Notes: generated from the letters alone by a model not told the origin. DNA of 64,000 nt from Rhodopseudomonas palustris (GCF_007005445.1 NZ_CP041387.1:4231501-4295500), one strand, 5' to 3'. Positions 16,614-26,090 are shown, counted from the first letter of the stretch. A program made the numbers and translations.

Positions 16614-17483
16614 TCACCGGGGCGCGAGCCGCCCTGTCACCGCCCGGAAAATCCCTGACAAATCAGCCCGGAACGGGTCGGATACGGTTAACCCGGCAGC
16701 CTGCATCAGGGCACTCACATCGGTCTCCTGGCCCTGTCCGATTTCAACCACCAACGCACCGTCTGGTTGCAGCAACCCGGCCGATTCGGGGATAATTTTC
16801 CGGTAGGCGTCCAGCCCATCGGCACCGCCGTCGAGCGCTCGGCGCGGATCGTGCTCGCGAACCTCGCGGTCAAGCTCCGCAATCTCAGTAACTGGAATAT
16901 AAGGCGGGTTGGAGACGATCAGGTCGAACGGGCCACGCAGCGCCGAAGCGTAGTCGCAAGCGACGAAGCGGGCACGGCCGGCGAGCCCGAGACGCTCCGC
17001 GTTCCGGCGCGCGGTGCGTAGTGCGCCGAGGCTGATATCGGTGGCGACGCCGCCCGCGCCGGGCAGCTCGGACAACAGCGCCAGCAGGATCGCACCGCTG
17101 CCGGTGCCGATGTCGAGAATCCGCGGAGCCGGCGCATCGCGCTCGCCCAGGACGGCGAGCGCCGCATCGACCACTGTCTCGGTATCCGGCCGCGGCACCA
17201 GCGTGTCGGCGGACAGCTCGAACGGCAGTCCCCAGAACTCACGCACCCCGAGGATGCGCGCCACCGGCTCGCCGGCGAGCCGCCGCGCCGCGAACGTCCG
17301 CAGCCGCTCGCTTTCGTCCTTCGTCAGCGGTCGCTCGGCCTGGACGAGGAGCCCTGTGAGATCGAGACCGGTGACCTCGCCGACCAGCAGCCGGGCGTCG
17401 AGCGCGGCGAATTCCAACGCCGCATCCTGAAACTGCCGGGCCAGACGACGACGCGCGGATGTGATCGTCGGTGCGTCGCTCAC
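16614..17483 (-). CDS. prmC: peptide chain release factor N5-glutamine methyltransferase
   Basis: A 289-residue enzyme that methylates the Gln of the GGQ motif in RF1/RF2. It has the N-terminal helical domain, the SAM loop [11 protein letters not shown] (about 122-132) and the catalytic NPPY motif at 192-195. GTG start overlapping the prfA stop by four bases, so enzyme and substrate genes are translationally coupled. Confidence 0.96.
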   Translation of the reverse strand: MSDAPTITSARRRLARQFQDAALEFAALDARLLVGEVTGLDLTGLLVQAERPLTKDESERLRTFAARRLAGEPVARILGVREFWGLPFELSADTLVPRPDTETVVDAALAVLGERDAPAPRILDIGTGSGAILLALLSELPGAGGVATDISLGALRTARRNAERLGLAGRARFVACDYASALRGPFDLIVSNPPYIPVTEIAELDREVREHDPRRALDGGADGLDAYRKIIPESAGLLQPDGALVVEIGQGQETDVSALMQAAGLTVSDPFRADLSGIFRAVTGRLAPR

Positions 17484-18565
17484 GCCGCGGCGCCCTGCTC
17501 GGCGAGCTGCGCCGCCTGGTGCTCGGTGGTGAGCGCGTCGATCAGTTCGCCAAGGGCTTCGCCGGCGATCACTTGCGGCAGCTTGTAGAGTGTCAGATTG
17601 ATGCGGTGATCGGTAACGCGGCCCTGCGGGAAATTGTAGGTCCGGATCCGTTCGGAGCGATCGCCGGAGCCAACCTTTTCTTTGCGCTCGGCCGAGCGCG
17701 CCGCATCGACGCGCTGTCTCTCGGCGTCGTAGATCCGCGACCGCAGGATGTTCATCGCCGAGGCGCGGTTCTTGTGCTGGGATCGGCTGTCCTGCATCAT
17801 CACCACGATGCCGGTCGGCAGATGGGTGATGCGGATCGCCGACTCGGTCTTGTTGACGTGCTGACCACCGGCGCCCTGTGCCCGCATCGTCTCGATCCGC
17901 AGGTCTTCCTGCTTGATGTCCACGTCGACGTCCTCGACCTCCGGCAGCACCGCGACGGTCGCGGCGGAGGTGTGAATGCGCCCCTGGGTCTCGGTATCGG
18001 GCACGCGCTGCACGCGGTGCACGCCCGATTCGAATTTGAGCTTGGCGAACGCACCGCGGCCCTTCACCTCGGCGATGATTTCCTTGAAGCCGCCGACAGT
18101 GCCTTCGCTGGCCGAGATCACTTCGACGCTCCAGCCCTGAAGCGCGGCGAACTTTTCGTACATCCGGAACAGGTCGCCGGCGAACAGCGAGGCCTCGTCG
18201 CCGCCGGTGCCGGCGCGGATTTCCAGCATCACGTTGCGCTCGTCCATCGCATCCTTCGGCAACAGCGCGATGCGGATTTGCTGAATCAGTTCGTCGCGGT
18301 GGGCGTCGAGCGCGTCGCGCTCGGCCTCGGCCATCGCCCGCATCTCCGGTTCGGTCGCCGGGTCTTCCAGCAATTCGTCGATCTCGCCGAGCTCGTCGCG
18401 GACCTGGCGATAGCTCTTCACCGCCTCGACCAGTGGATTGAGCTCGGACAATTCGCGGGTGATGCGGACGTAATCCTCGGCGCCGACCTGCGCCATCAAC
18501 TGCGCTTCGAGCGCGGCGTGATGCGCGAGGAGGACGTCGAGCTTGGCTTCGGGCAGTGAGGACAT
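17480..18565 (-). CDS. prfA: peptide chain release factor 1
   Basis: A 361-residue RF1 that terminates translation at UAA and UAG. The stop-codon-reading tripeptide is Pro-Asp-Thr (189-191, P-x-T class of RF1), and GGQ is at 233-235 in [14 protein letters not shown]-terminal coiled-coil domain and the [12 protein letters not shown] motif are intact. It follows ptsP by 54 bp and overlaps prmC. Confidence 0.97.
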   Translation of the reverse strand: MSSLPEAKLDVLLAHHAALEAQLMAQVGAEDYVRITRELSELNPLVEAVKSYRQVRDELGEIDELLEDPATEPEMRAMAEAERDALDAHRDELIQQIRIALLPKDAMDERNVMLEIRAGTGGDEASLFAGDLFRMYEKFAALQGWSVEVISASEGTVGGFKEIIAEVKGRGAFAKLKFESGVHRVQRVPDTETQGRIHTSAATVAVLPEVEDVDVDIKQEDLRIETMRAQGAGGQHVNKTESAIRITHLPTGIVVMMQDSRSQHKNRASAMNILRSRIYDAERQRVDAARSAERKEKVGSGDRSERIRTYNFPQGRVTDHRINLTLYKLPQVIAGEALGELIDALTTEHQAAQLAEQGAAA

Positions 18566-18619
18566 GGACGATCTCGGATCAACGCGTGAGACGACAAAGC
18601 GGCGGCGGACGCCGCTTCG

Positions 18620-20887
18620 CTACAAGGCGAGCTGATGCGCCTCGGCGAATTCGACGAGCTTGTCGCGGATCGAGACGCTGCCGGCCGGCGCGTCGAGCAG
18701 CGGCCCGATCATCGCCTCCGCCTTGGCGAGGTCTAGGCCGAGGATCATCGCCTTGACCGGGCCGTGCGCCAGCGCCGACACCGACAGCGAGCGGTAGCCG
18801 ATCGCGATCAGCGCCAGCGCCGCCAGCGGCTGCGACGCCATCTCGCCGCACAGCGACAGCGAGCGCTTCGCGGCCCGCGCCTTGCGAACGATATCGCGCA
18901 GCGCCCGCAAAATCGGCGCCGACAGCGTGTCGAACCGCTCCGACACTTTCGAATTGCCGCGATCGACCGCGAACAGGAACTGGAACAAGTCGTTGGACCC
19001 GACCGAGACGAAGTCGGCGCGCTTGAACAGCTCGTCGAGCTGATACAGCAGTGCCGGGACTTCCAGCATGGTGCCGACGTCCACCCGTTCCGGCAGCGTA
19101 TGGCCGTGCTGGCGCAGATAGGTCAGCTCGCGCTCGACGATGCTCTTGGCGGCGTCGAACTCGGCGACCTCCGAGATCATCGGGAACATCACCCGCAGGT
19201 AACGCCCGGCGGCGGCCCGCAGCAGCGCCCGAATCTGGCTGCGCAGCAGGCCGGGCCGGTCGAGCCCGAGCCGGATCGCGCGCCAGCCCAGCGCCGGGTT
19301 CTCCTCGACCACCGTTTCCATGTAGGGCAGCGCCTTGTCGCCGCCGATGTCGAGGGTGCGGAAAGTCACCGGCCTGGTGCCGGCCGCGTCAAGCACGGCG
19401 CGATACAGCGCAAGCTGATCGGATGAGCGCGGCAGGCTCTGCCCGACCATGAATTGCAGCTCGGTTCGGAACAGGCCGATGCCCGACGAGCCGGTGTCTT
19501 CGATATGCGGAAGGTCGATGGTCAGGCCGGCATTGATCATCAGGTCGATCGGCTGGCCGTCCTTGGTGGCGCAGGGCAGATCGCGCAGCGCCGAATACTG
19601 CGCCTGACGCCGAGCCCGGAAACGCACCCGCTCGGCATAGGCCGATTCGATCTCCGCCGAGGGGCGCACATAGATCGAGCCGGAGGTGGCGTCGACGATG
19701 ATGGCGTCGCCCGGGTCGGCGATGCCCGGCGCGTTCGGCACCTCGCCGACCGCGGCGATGCCGAGGGCACGCGCCACGATCGAGACGTGCGAGTTGGCGG
19801 TCCCCTCTTCCAGCACCAGGCCGCGCAATCGCTTGCGGTCGTAGTCGAGCAGCGCCGCCGGGCCCATCGAGCGCGCGATCAGGATGGCGTTGTCGGGAAG
19901 CTGCTCGCGCGATGGCGCATGATCCTGGCCGACGAGCTGGCGCATCAGCCGGTGGCCGAGGTCTTCGAGGTCGTGCAGCCGGTCGCGCAAATACGGATCG
20001 GTCGAGCGCAGCATCCGCGCGCGGGTGTCCGATTGCACGCGCTCGACTGCGGCTTCGGCCGTGAGGCCGGTGGCGACCGCCTCGTGCAGCTTGTGCGACC
20101 AGCCGTGGTCGTTGGCGAACATCCGATAGGCTTCGAGCACGTCGCGATGTTCGCCGCCTTCGGCGAAGTCGCCGCGCTCCAGCATCCGGTCGAGGTCGGC
20201 GCGCAGCTTCGCCAGCGCAGTGTCGAGCCGCTTGATCTCCTTCGGCAGGTCTTCGGCGATGTAATTGGTGATGACCACGCGCGGCTCGTGCAGCACGACA
20301 TGGCCGAGCGCGATGCCGTCGGACAGCACCGCCCCGGTCTTGTGGATCGAGTGCCGCGCGGCCGGCTCGGCGCCGGGCTGGGCCAGCGCCGAGAGTTCGC
20401 CCGAGGCGATCATCTCCGCCAGCACCATCGCGGTGGTCTGCAGCGCCTCGACCTCTTCCTCGACATAGGTGCGCTTGGCGCGGTTCTGCACCACCAGCAC
20501 GCCGAGGGTGTTGCCGGCGCGCAGGATCGGCACGCCGAGGAACGAGTGGTAGATTTCTTCGCCGGTCTCCGGTCGGAACGAGAACGCCGGATGGCTCTGC
20601 GCATCCGACAGGTTGAGCGGCGTCGCCTCCGAGGCGACCAGGCCGACCAGACCTTCGTGGGCGTTCAGCACGGTCTGGTGCACCGCTTCGCGGTTCAGAC
20701 CTTCGGTGGCGTAGAGCTCGAGAGTGTTGTCGATGCGCAGCACATAGACCGAGCACACTTCGGCCACCATGTTGGCCGCGATCAGCACCACGATCTTGTC
20801 GAGGCGTTCCTGCGCGGAGACCTGCTCCGCCATGGTTTCGCGGAGCCGTCTCAGCAAGACGCGGGGACCACCCGACGTGCTCCGCAT
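18620..20887 (-). CDS. ptsP: phosphoenolpyruvate-protein phosphotransferase, nitrogen PTS (EI-Ntr)
   Basis: A 755-residue EI-Ntr: N-terminal GAF domain (about 27-165), then the EI phosphohistidine domain with the active His367 in GTANSHVSI and a PEP-binding TIM barrel with FRTELQFM, LDIGGDKALPY and SVGSNDLFQF motifs and the late LCGEMAS. It passes phosphate from PEP to NPr and EIIA-Ntr, a regulatory chain for nitrogen, potassium and carbon status. I chose the ATG that gives MRSTSGGPRVLLRRLRETMA; the open frame runs about 100 codons further up but that part is not protein-like. Downstream of lysC, as in many alphaproteobacteria, but with its own probable promoter. Confidence 0.95.
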   Translation of the reverse strand: MRSTSGGPRVLLRRLRETMAEQVSAQERLDKIVVLIAANMVAEVCSVYVLRIDNTLELYATEGLNREAVHQTVLNAHEGLVGLVASEATPLNLSDAQSHPAFSFRPETGEEIYHSFLGVPILRAGNTLGVLVVQNRAKRTYVEEEVEALQTTAMVLAEMIASGELSALAQPGAEPAARHSIHKTGAVLSDGIALGHVVLHEPRVVITNYIAEDLPKEIKRLDTALAKLRADLDRMLERGDFAEGGEHRDVLEAYRMFANDHGWSHKLHEAVATGLTAEAAVERVQSDTRARMLRSTDPYLRDRLHDLEDLGHRLMRQLVGQDHAPSREQLPDNAILIARSMGPAALLDYDRKRLRGLVLEEGTANSHVSIVARALGIAAVGEVPNAPGIADPGDAIIVDATSGSIYVRPSAEIESAYAERVRFRARRQAQYSALRDLPCATKDGQPIDLMINAGLTIDLPHIEDTGSSGIGLFRTELQFMVGQSLPRSSDQLALYRAVLDAAGTRPVTFRTLDIGGDKALPYMETVVEENPALGWRAIRLGLDRPGLLRSQIRALLRAAAGRYLRVMFPMISEVAEFDAAKSIVERELTYLRQHGHTLPERVDVGTMLEVPALLYQLDELFKRADFVSVGSNDLFQFLFAVDRGNSKVSERFDTLSAPILRALRDIVRKARAAKRSLSLCGEMASQPLAALALIAIGYRSLSVSALAHGPVKAMILGLDLAKAEAMIGPLLDAPAGSVSIRDKLVEFAEAHQLAL

Positions 20888-21217
20888 GTGTCGCAATCTC
20901 CTCTGCGAGCCTTGCCCTCGGGCGCGCCGCAGCGCCAGCGGAAAAGCTCTAAAGATATTCACCGCCCGATGTCGGGCCGGGCCGGTCGCCGATCGCCCCG
21001 GCCCCGGCCGAACCCGCACGAACGGCCGAACCCGACATTCGGACAGCCGCCGCCGAGCCTTCGCAAACGCAACAAGACCAGCTCTGCCAGCCGCCCCGTC
21101 GGCGCACGCGCCGTTCAGGCCGTATAGCGAATTGAGGCTTGATTTGCCAAGCAAAACGCCTGCCAGCCGCGCCCGACAAAACCGCCGCACGCGCTTCTAA
21201 ATCACCGAAAAATTATT
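20888..21217 (-). other. 330-bp gap between lysC and ptsP
   Basis: No gene seen. It contains the ptsP promoter candidate near its lysC end (21122-21151) and an otherwise GC-rich leader of about 230 nt ahead of ptsP. A short AT-rich stretch (AGAATAATTTTT on the minus strand) directly follows the lysC stop. Confidence 0.6.
21122..21151 (-). promoter_or_regulatory. candidate housekeeping promoter of ptsP
   Basis: Minus strand CTTGGC (21151-21146), 18-bp spacer, CTATAC (21127-21122). A close match to the alphaproteobacterial consensus CTTGAC-N17-CTATAT and among the best such matches I found in the window. A start near 21115 gives a leader of about 230 nt. Confidence 0.55.
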
Positions 21218-22471
21218 CTAAGCTTGATCCAACCCATAGAGCGTATGCAACGTCCGCACCGCCAGTTCGGTGTAGGCGGCGTCGATCAGCACCGAGAATT
21301 TGATCTCCGAGGTGGTGATGGCGCGGATGTTGATGTTGCGGGCGGCGAGCGCCGCGAACGCCTGGGCGGCAACGCCGGCATGGCTGCGCATCCCCGACCC
21401 GATCACCGACACCTTGGCGACGTCGGTCTCGCTGTCGAATCGGGCGTAGCCGATCTTGTCCTGCGCCGAAGTGATGGTCTGCTTGGCGCGAGCAAAGTCG
21501 GAGGCCGGCACCGTGAAAGTCAGGTCGGTGGTCTTGCCGTCTTCGGAGACGTTCTGGACGATCATGTCGACGTTGATGTTGGCATCCGCCAGCGGTCCGA
21601 AGATCGACGCCGCCACGCCCGGCTTGTCCTCGATCCGGCGCACCGAGATCTGCGCCTCATCCTTGGAAAAGGCGATGCCGGTGACGACGTGGTTCTCCAT
21701 GGAGTCCTCCTCGCTGCTGATCAGCGTGCCCGGCGGCGTGCCGTGCGGATCGATATCTTCGGGCTTGTCGAAACTGGAGCGGACAAAGATCGGCATGTTG
21801 TGCACCATGCCGAGCTCGACCGAGCGGACCTGCAGCACCTTGGCGCCGAGCGAGGCCAACTCCAGCATCTCTTCGAACGACACCTTGTCGAGCCGGCGCG
21901 CCTTCGGCACCACGCGGGGATCGGTCGTATAGACGCCGTCGACATCGGTGTAGATGTCGCAGCGATCGGCCTTCAGCGCCGCCGCGATCGCCACCGCCGA
22001 GGTGTCGGAGCCGCCGCGGCCGAGGGTGGTGATTCTGCACGTTTCGGCGTGGATGCCCTGGAAACCGGCGATCACCGCCACTTCCTTGCGCTCGGTGAAG
22101 CGCTTGATGATTTCGCTGCCGTCGATCTCGACGATCCGGGCCGACGCATGGGCGTCGCTGGTGCGGATCGGGATCTGCCAGCCCTGCCAGGACCGGGCCT
22201 GAATACCGAGCGATTGCAGCGCAATTGCAAGAAGCCCCGACGTCACCTGTTCGCCGGACGCCACGACCGCGTCGTATTCGCGGGCGTCGTGCAACGGCGA
22301 GGCTTCGGTGCACCAGGCCACCAGCTCGTTGGTCTTGCCGGACATCGCCGACACCACCACGGCCACCTCATGGCCGGCGTCGACCTCGCGTTTGACATGG
22401 CGCGCGACGTTCTGGATGCGCTCGATATTGGCGACGGACGTGCCGCCGAATTTCATCACCAGCCGGCCCAT
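21218..22471 (-). CDS. lysC: aspartate kinase
   Basis: A 417-residue aspartokinase, first enzyme of lysine, methionine and threonine synthesis. It starts with MGRLVMKFGGTSV and has the catalytic GRGGSDTSAVA and YTDVDGVYTTDPR motifs, then two ACT domains (about 265-410) that sense lysine/threonine. The ATG chosen gives the family start; nine more codons are open upstream. Divergent from ubiG. Confidence 0.96.
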   Translation of the reverse strand: MGRLVMKFGGTSVANIERIQNVARHVKREVDAGHEVAVVVSAMSGKTNELVAWCTEASPLHDAREYDAVVASGEQVTSGLLAIALQSLGIQARSWQGWQIPIRTSDAHASARIVEIDGSEIIKRFTERKEVAVIAGFQGIHAETCRITTLGRGGSDTSAVAIAAALKADRCDIYTDVDGVYTTDPRVVPKARRLDKVSFEEMLELASLGAKVLQVRSVELGMVHNMPIFVRSSFDKPEDIDPHGTPPGTLISSEEDSMENHVVTGIAFSKDEAQISVRRIEDKPGVAASIFGPLADANINVDMIVQNVSEDGKTTDLTFTVPASDFARAKQTITSAQDKIGYARFDSETDVAKVSVIGSGMRSHAGVAAQAFAALAARNINIRAITTSEIKFSVLIDAAYTELAVRTLHTLYGLDQA

Positions 22472-22631
22472 GACGAATAGTGCAATCCTTGCAGACAACG
22501 AGTATTGATGGCGCGGAATCCGTCAGGCGGGAGCCGCGTGGCGCGTATACACAGCGGCGCGGTTTCGGGCAAGCAAGGGCATTGCAGCCGCGGAACCTGC
22601 GCAACCCGCCCCGGGCGTCTGCCGGGGGCGG

Positions 22632-22659
22632 ACAGGCACGGACATACAGGCACGGACAT
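22632..22659 (+). repeat. perfect tandem duplication of 14 bp before ubiG
   Basis: ACAGGCACGGACAT occurs twice in a row with no mismatch, ending 20 bp before the ubiG ATG. It lies between lysC and ubiG, in the ubiG leader. Confidence 0.9.
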
Positions 22660-22679
22660 TGAGGAGCACCGCGCACCCC

Positions 22680-23441
22680 ATGGCACTGCAACCCGAGTCC
22701 ACCGGCCAGCCGGCCTCGACCGTCGATCCGGCCGAGATCGCGAAATTCTCAAAACTGTCGGCCGAGTGGTGGGACCCCACGGGGCGGATGGCGCCGCTGC
22801 ACCGGATCAACCCGCTGCGGATCAGCTTCATCCGCGACGCCGCCTGCCGCAAATTCGAGCGCAACGCCAAGAGCCTGAGCTGCCTCGAGGGGCTGCGGAT
22901 GCTGGATATCGGCTGCGGCGCCGGCCTGCTCTGCGAACCGTTCACCCGGCTCGGCGCCCAGGTGATCGGGATCGACCCCTCCGCCACCAATATCGCGGCC
23001 GCCAGACTGCACGCCGACAAGTCGCATCTGGCGATCGACTACCGCAACGTCATGGTCGAGGACATCGACCCGCGTGAGCGCTTCGACATCGTGCTGGCGA
23101 TGGAGGTGATCGAGCACGTCACCGACGTCGGCGCGTTCCTGTCGCGCTGCGCCGCGCTGGTGAAGCCGACCGGAATCATGGTGGTGGCGACGCTGAACCG
23201 CAACTGGAAGAGCTTCGCGCTCGCCATCGTCGGCGCCGAATATGTGATGCGCTGGCTGCCGCGCGGCACCCATCAATGGGACAAGTTCGTCACTCCCGCC
23301 GAACTGGAGCAGCACCTCAACCGGCTCAAGCTCACCGTCACCGAACAGTCCGGCCTGGTCTTCAATCCGCTCGCCGACCGCTGGAAGCTGTCGCCCGACA
23401 TGGACGTGAACTACATGATGGTCGCCGAGCCGGCGCCGTAG
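22680..23441 (+). CDS. ubiG: ubiquinone biosynthesis O-methyltransferase
   Basis: A 253-residue UbiG that performs both O-methylations in ubiquinone synthesis. Visible: KFSKLSAEWWDP near the start, SAM loop LDIGCGAGLL, the EVIEHV post-II motif and the membrane-binding NRNWKSFALAI ... EYVMRWLPRGTHQWDKF region typical of UbiG. I chose the ATG giving MALQPEST, preceded by GAGGAG 13 bases upstream; a TTG seven codons earlier is possible. It converges on the exported MBL-fold gene over a family-C repeat. Confidence 0.95.
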   Translation: MALQPESTGQPASTVDPAEIAKFSKLSAEWWDPTGRMAPLHRINPLRISFIRDAACRKFERNAKSLSCLEGLRMLDIGCGAGLLCEPFTRLGAQVIGIDPSATNIAAARLHADKSHLAIDYRNVMVEDIDPRERFDIVLAMEVIEHVTDVGAFLSRCAALVKPTGIMVVATLNRNWKSFALAIVGAEYVMRWLPRGTHQWDKFVTPAELEQHLNRLKLTVTEQSGLVFNPLADRWKLSPDMDVNYMMVAEPAP

Positions 23442-23448
23442 AAACCAT

Positions 23449-23541
23449 AGGGTGGGTTAGCGCGCAGCGCGTAACCCACCGATTCCACACCGCGATCCGA
23501 AGAGGGTGGGTTACGGCGCTACGCGCCTGCCCCACCCTACG
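23449..23541. repeat. family-C long inverted repeat (full form)
   Basis: About 93 bp. AGGGTGGGTTA with GTAACCCACC forms the left hairpin, GGGTGGGTTACGGCGC with the following GCGCCTGCCCCACCCT forms the right one, and the outer AGGGTGGG/CCCACCCT arms pair with one another. Between the convergent ubiG and MBL-fold genes. Confidence 0.85.
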
Positions 23542-23545
23542 ATCC

Positions 23546-24370
23546 TCACACACCCTTTAGGATGATCACTGTCGGCGTGCCCGGCAGCGTGTCGCGCGAG
23601 ATCCGAAAGCTACGTTCGCTGCGCTGATCGATCGCGAATGAGCCGCCGATCCGCTGCACGAAGTCCTCCAGCGGCGTCATGAAGCGGTGCATCGGCAGCA
23701 CCACCGAGGCGCGCAGACGCCGGGTGATCTCCGACATGCCTTCGAGCGACAGCGTGTAGCTGCCGTCGATCGGCACCATCACGATGTCGAGCCGGCCGAT
23801 CGCGGCGATGTGGCTGTCGTCGAGCGTGGTGTGCAGATGGCCGAGATGGCCGATGCACAGCCCGGCGACCTCGAAGATGAAGATCGAATTGCCGTCCTTG
23901 ATCATGCCGCCGGAACCGTCGTCGAAGCGGAAGCGGCGGATGTCGGTGGTCACATTGCGGATCAGCATGTCGCCGACCCGCAGCCGGACGTTTGCAGCCT
24001 GACCGTTCTCGCCCCAGCCGTGCAGCACGTGGGTGATCGCCGGATCAGGGGTCAGCGTGTAGTGGGTGGAATGCGCCCGGTTCATGGTGACGACGTCGGG
24101 AGTGCGCCCGGTATCGTAGCTGCCGCTGTAGTCGGTCGCGACCATCACCCCGCCCGGGGTCTCGATCGTGTAGGTCGAATGGCCGCGATAGGTGATCAGC
24201 ACCTGCTCGGCCGATGCGGCCCGCCGTAGACTGACCGGTGTCGCCCGCAGCGGCGCCTGCGCCATCGCCAGACACTCGCTGCCGCGAAAGCCGTCCTGCG
24301 CCGAAGCGGCCACCGCCGATCCCAAGGCGGCAACCAGCGCGACCACGATCCACTTCAAGGTCCGCGTCAT
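23546..24370 (-). CDS. exported metallo-beta-lactamase-fold (UlaG-like) protein
   Basis: A 274-residue protein with a signal peptide (MTRTLKWIVV... cleavage after ASA, about residue 24). The mature part resembles UlaG-like MBL hydrolases: GHSTYTIETPGGVMVATD, HLGHLHTTLDD, VMVPIDGSYTLSLEGM, VLPMHR. The usual H-x-H-x-D-H metal motif is replaced by an H-S-T-H arrangement (His100, His103), although later ligands (His178/180, Asp202, His228) appear kept. It may be a periplasmic hydrolase with altered metal use or a non-catalytic member. Start chosen at the signal peptide; longer open frame upstream is not protein-like. Confidence 0.78.
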   Translation of the reverse strand: MTRTLKWIVVALVAALGSAVAASAQDGFRGSECLAMAQAPLRATPVSLRRAASAEQVLITYRGHSTYTIETPGGVMVATDYSGSYDTGRTPDVVTMNRAHSTHYTLTPDPAITHVLHGWGENGQAANVRLRVGDMLIRNVTTDIRRFRFDDGSGGMIKDGNSIFIFEVAGLCIGHLGHLHTTLDDSHIAAIGRLDIVMVPIDGSYTLSLEGMSEITRRLRASVVLPMHRFMTPLEDFVQRIGGSFAIDQRSERSFRISRDTLPGTPTVIILKGV

Positions 24371-24529
24371 GCGATGCTCCCTCGGAAGCCGTTGCGACGA
24401 TCGTCCTTGCGACCTGCTCGCGGAGTGTAGCGGCAAACCGGCATCCCGCAATGCAGGCATGAGCGGGTTCCGGTTGACCGCTGCGGACCGGATCGCCGAG
24501 GGTGCGGCGTCCCTCCTGCCACCCGTGCC

Positions 24530-25429
24530 ATGTTCACCGTCGTCTCGCTCTGGATTCCTTTCACGCTCGTCGCTGCGCTCGGCCAGGTCGCGCGCAACGC
24601 GATGCAGCGTTCGCTGACCGGACCGCTCGGCACCTGGGGCGCCACCAATATCCGGTTCCTGTTCGGCTTCCCGTTCTCGCTGCTGTTCTTCGCCGGCGTA
24701 TTGGCGGCGACCGGCGATGCGATGCCGTGGCCGGGCCTCGATTTCTGGCCATGGCTGCTGCTCGGCGCACTGTCGCAGATTGCCGCCACCGGGATGATGC
24801 TGGCGGCGATGAACGAGCGCTCGTTCGTGGTCACCACCGCGTATCTGAAGACCGAGGCGATCCAGACCGCGATCTTCGGCTTCGTGTTTCTCGGCGATCA
24901 CCTGAACCTGTGGAAGGTCGTGGCGATCCTGATCGCGACCGTCGGCGTCGTCGTCACAGCGCTGCGCCCGGGCGCCGCCCGCGGCCTCGTCAGCCTGCGG
25001 CCGACGCTGCTCGGGCTGGGCGCTGCGGCGGCCTTTGCGCTGTCGGCAGTCGGGTTTCGCGGCGCGATCATCGTGGTGCCGAATGTCACCTTCGTCACCG
25101 CCGCGACCTTCACGCTGGTGTTCGCGCTCGGGGTCCAGACGCTGGTCCTGACCATCTACCTGCTGGCGCGCGCGCCGCAGGTGCTGCGCGACATCCTCAG
25201 ATTGTGGCGACCGTCGATGCTGGCCGGCTTCATTGGCGCGGCAGCGTCGCAGTTCTGGTTCCTGGCGTTTGCGCTCACTGCCGCCGCCAATGTCCGCACA
25301 TTGGCGCTGATCGAGGTGCTGTTCGCGCAGGCCGTAGCCTACTACTCGTTCAAGCAGCCGGCAGCGCCACGCGAGATCATCGGCATCGTCCTGATCGTGC
25401 TCGGCGTCGCGCTGCTGGTCGCGGTGTGA
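24530..25429 (+). CDS. EamA/DMT-family transporter, ten-helix
   Basis: A 299-residue integral membrane protein with about ten predicted helices arranged as two EamA repeats, the layout of drug/metabolite exporters. Substrate unknown. It ends exactly where the stop codon of a second, half-size EamA gene on the other strand begins (no base between). Upstream 160 bp is shared with the divergent MBL-fold gene. Confidence 0.86.
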   Translation: MFTVVSLWIPFTLVAALGQVARNAMQRSLTGPLGTWGATNIRFLFGFPFSLLFFAGVLAATGDAMPWPGLDFWPWLLLGALSQIAATGMMLAAMNERSFVVTTAYLKTEAIQTAIFGFVFLGDHLNLWKVVAILIATVGVVVTALRPGAARGLVSLRPTLLGLGAAAAFALSAVGFRGAIIVVPNVTFVTAATFTLVFALGVQTLVLTIYLLARAPQVLRDILRLWRPSMLAGFIGAAASQFWFLAFALTAAANVRTLALIEVLFAQAVAYYSFKQPAAPREIIGIVLIVLGVALLVAV

Positions 25430-25867
25430 TTACTTCAGCGCGATGATCACCGCGCCGGCGGCGATCAGCACGATCCCGATCCATTCGGTGCCGGACGGCC
25501 GCTCGCCGAGAAACAGCACGCCGAACACCACCACCAGCACCACGCTGAGCTTGTCGATCGGCGCCACCAGGCTGGCAGGCCCGAGCTTCAGCGCCCGGAA
25601 GTAGCACAGCCACGACGCCCCGGTGCACAGCCCGGACAGGATCAGGAACAGCCAGGTCTTGCCACTGATCGGCCCGTCCGTGACCAGCTTTCCGGTTGCC
25701 GCCAGCAACCCGCCGAGTGCCACGAGCACCACCACGGTCCGGATGAAAGTGGCGAGATCCGAATTGATGTCCGCCACGCCGACCTTGGCAAAGATCGCCG
25801 TCAGCGCCGCGAACACCGCCGACAGCACCGCCCAGAATTGCCAGGAGAGGAGGGTGTCGGGATTCAT
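25430..25867 (-). CDS. half-size EamA transporter, about 145 residues
   Basis: A 145-residue protein with about five hydrophobic helices and a single EamA unit ending in GERPSGTEWIGIVLIAAGAVIIALK. Half-size members are known and are thought to pair as dimers. Start ATG gives MNPDTLLSWQFWAVL; the open frame upstream runs into a family-D repeat. Stops abut the full-length EamA gene tail to tail. Confidence 0.85.
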   Translation of the reverse strand: MNPDTLLSWQFWAVLSAVFAALTAIFAKVGVADINSDLATFIRTVVVLVALGGLLAATGKLVTDGPISGKTWLFLILSGLCTGASWLCYFRALKLGPASLVAPIDKLSVVLVVVFGVLFLGERPSGTEWIGIVLIAAGAVIIALK

Positions 25868-25908
25868 CGGCGAAATCGTTCGGTGCACATGCCACGTCGG
25901 GAGCGCGC

Positions 25909-26051
25909 TCCCTCGCCCCGCCCTTGCGGGGAGAGGGCTGGGGTGAGGGGCGACACGCATGGCTGTCTCTCGACTATGCGGAGACGCCCCCTCACCCGGT
26001 CCGCATCTAACGATGCGAACCGACCTCTCCCCGCACGCGGGGAGAGGTTAA
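25909..26051. repeat. family-D inverted repeat (copy 1)
   Basis: Left part CTCGCCCCGCCC...GCGGGGAGAGGG...GTGAGGGGCGAC, right part CGCCCCCTCACCC...CCTCTCCCCGCACGCGGGGAGAGG. The two halves are complementary and each carries a GCGGGGAGAGG hairpin. Lies upstream of the half-size EamA gene and downstream of DUF1178. Related to 53645-53833. Confidence 0.8.
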
Positions 26052-26090
26052 GTCGCGCGCCTTCCTGGCGAGAGGCGCACCTCATTGCGG

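Noticed and set aside
20888..21190. Upstream extension of ptsP by about 100 codons
   Set aside because: Arg/Ala-rich non-conserved translation that crosses the promoter candidate; the shorter form has normal EI-Ntr length.
25909..26051. Repeat region considered as a CRISPR-like array
   Set aside because: Only two inverted arms, no regular direct repeats or spacers and no cas genes.
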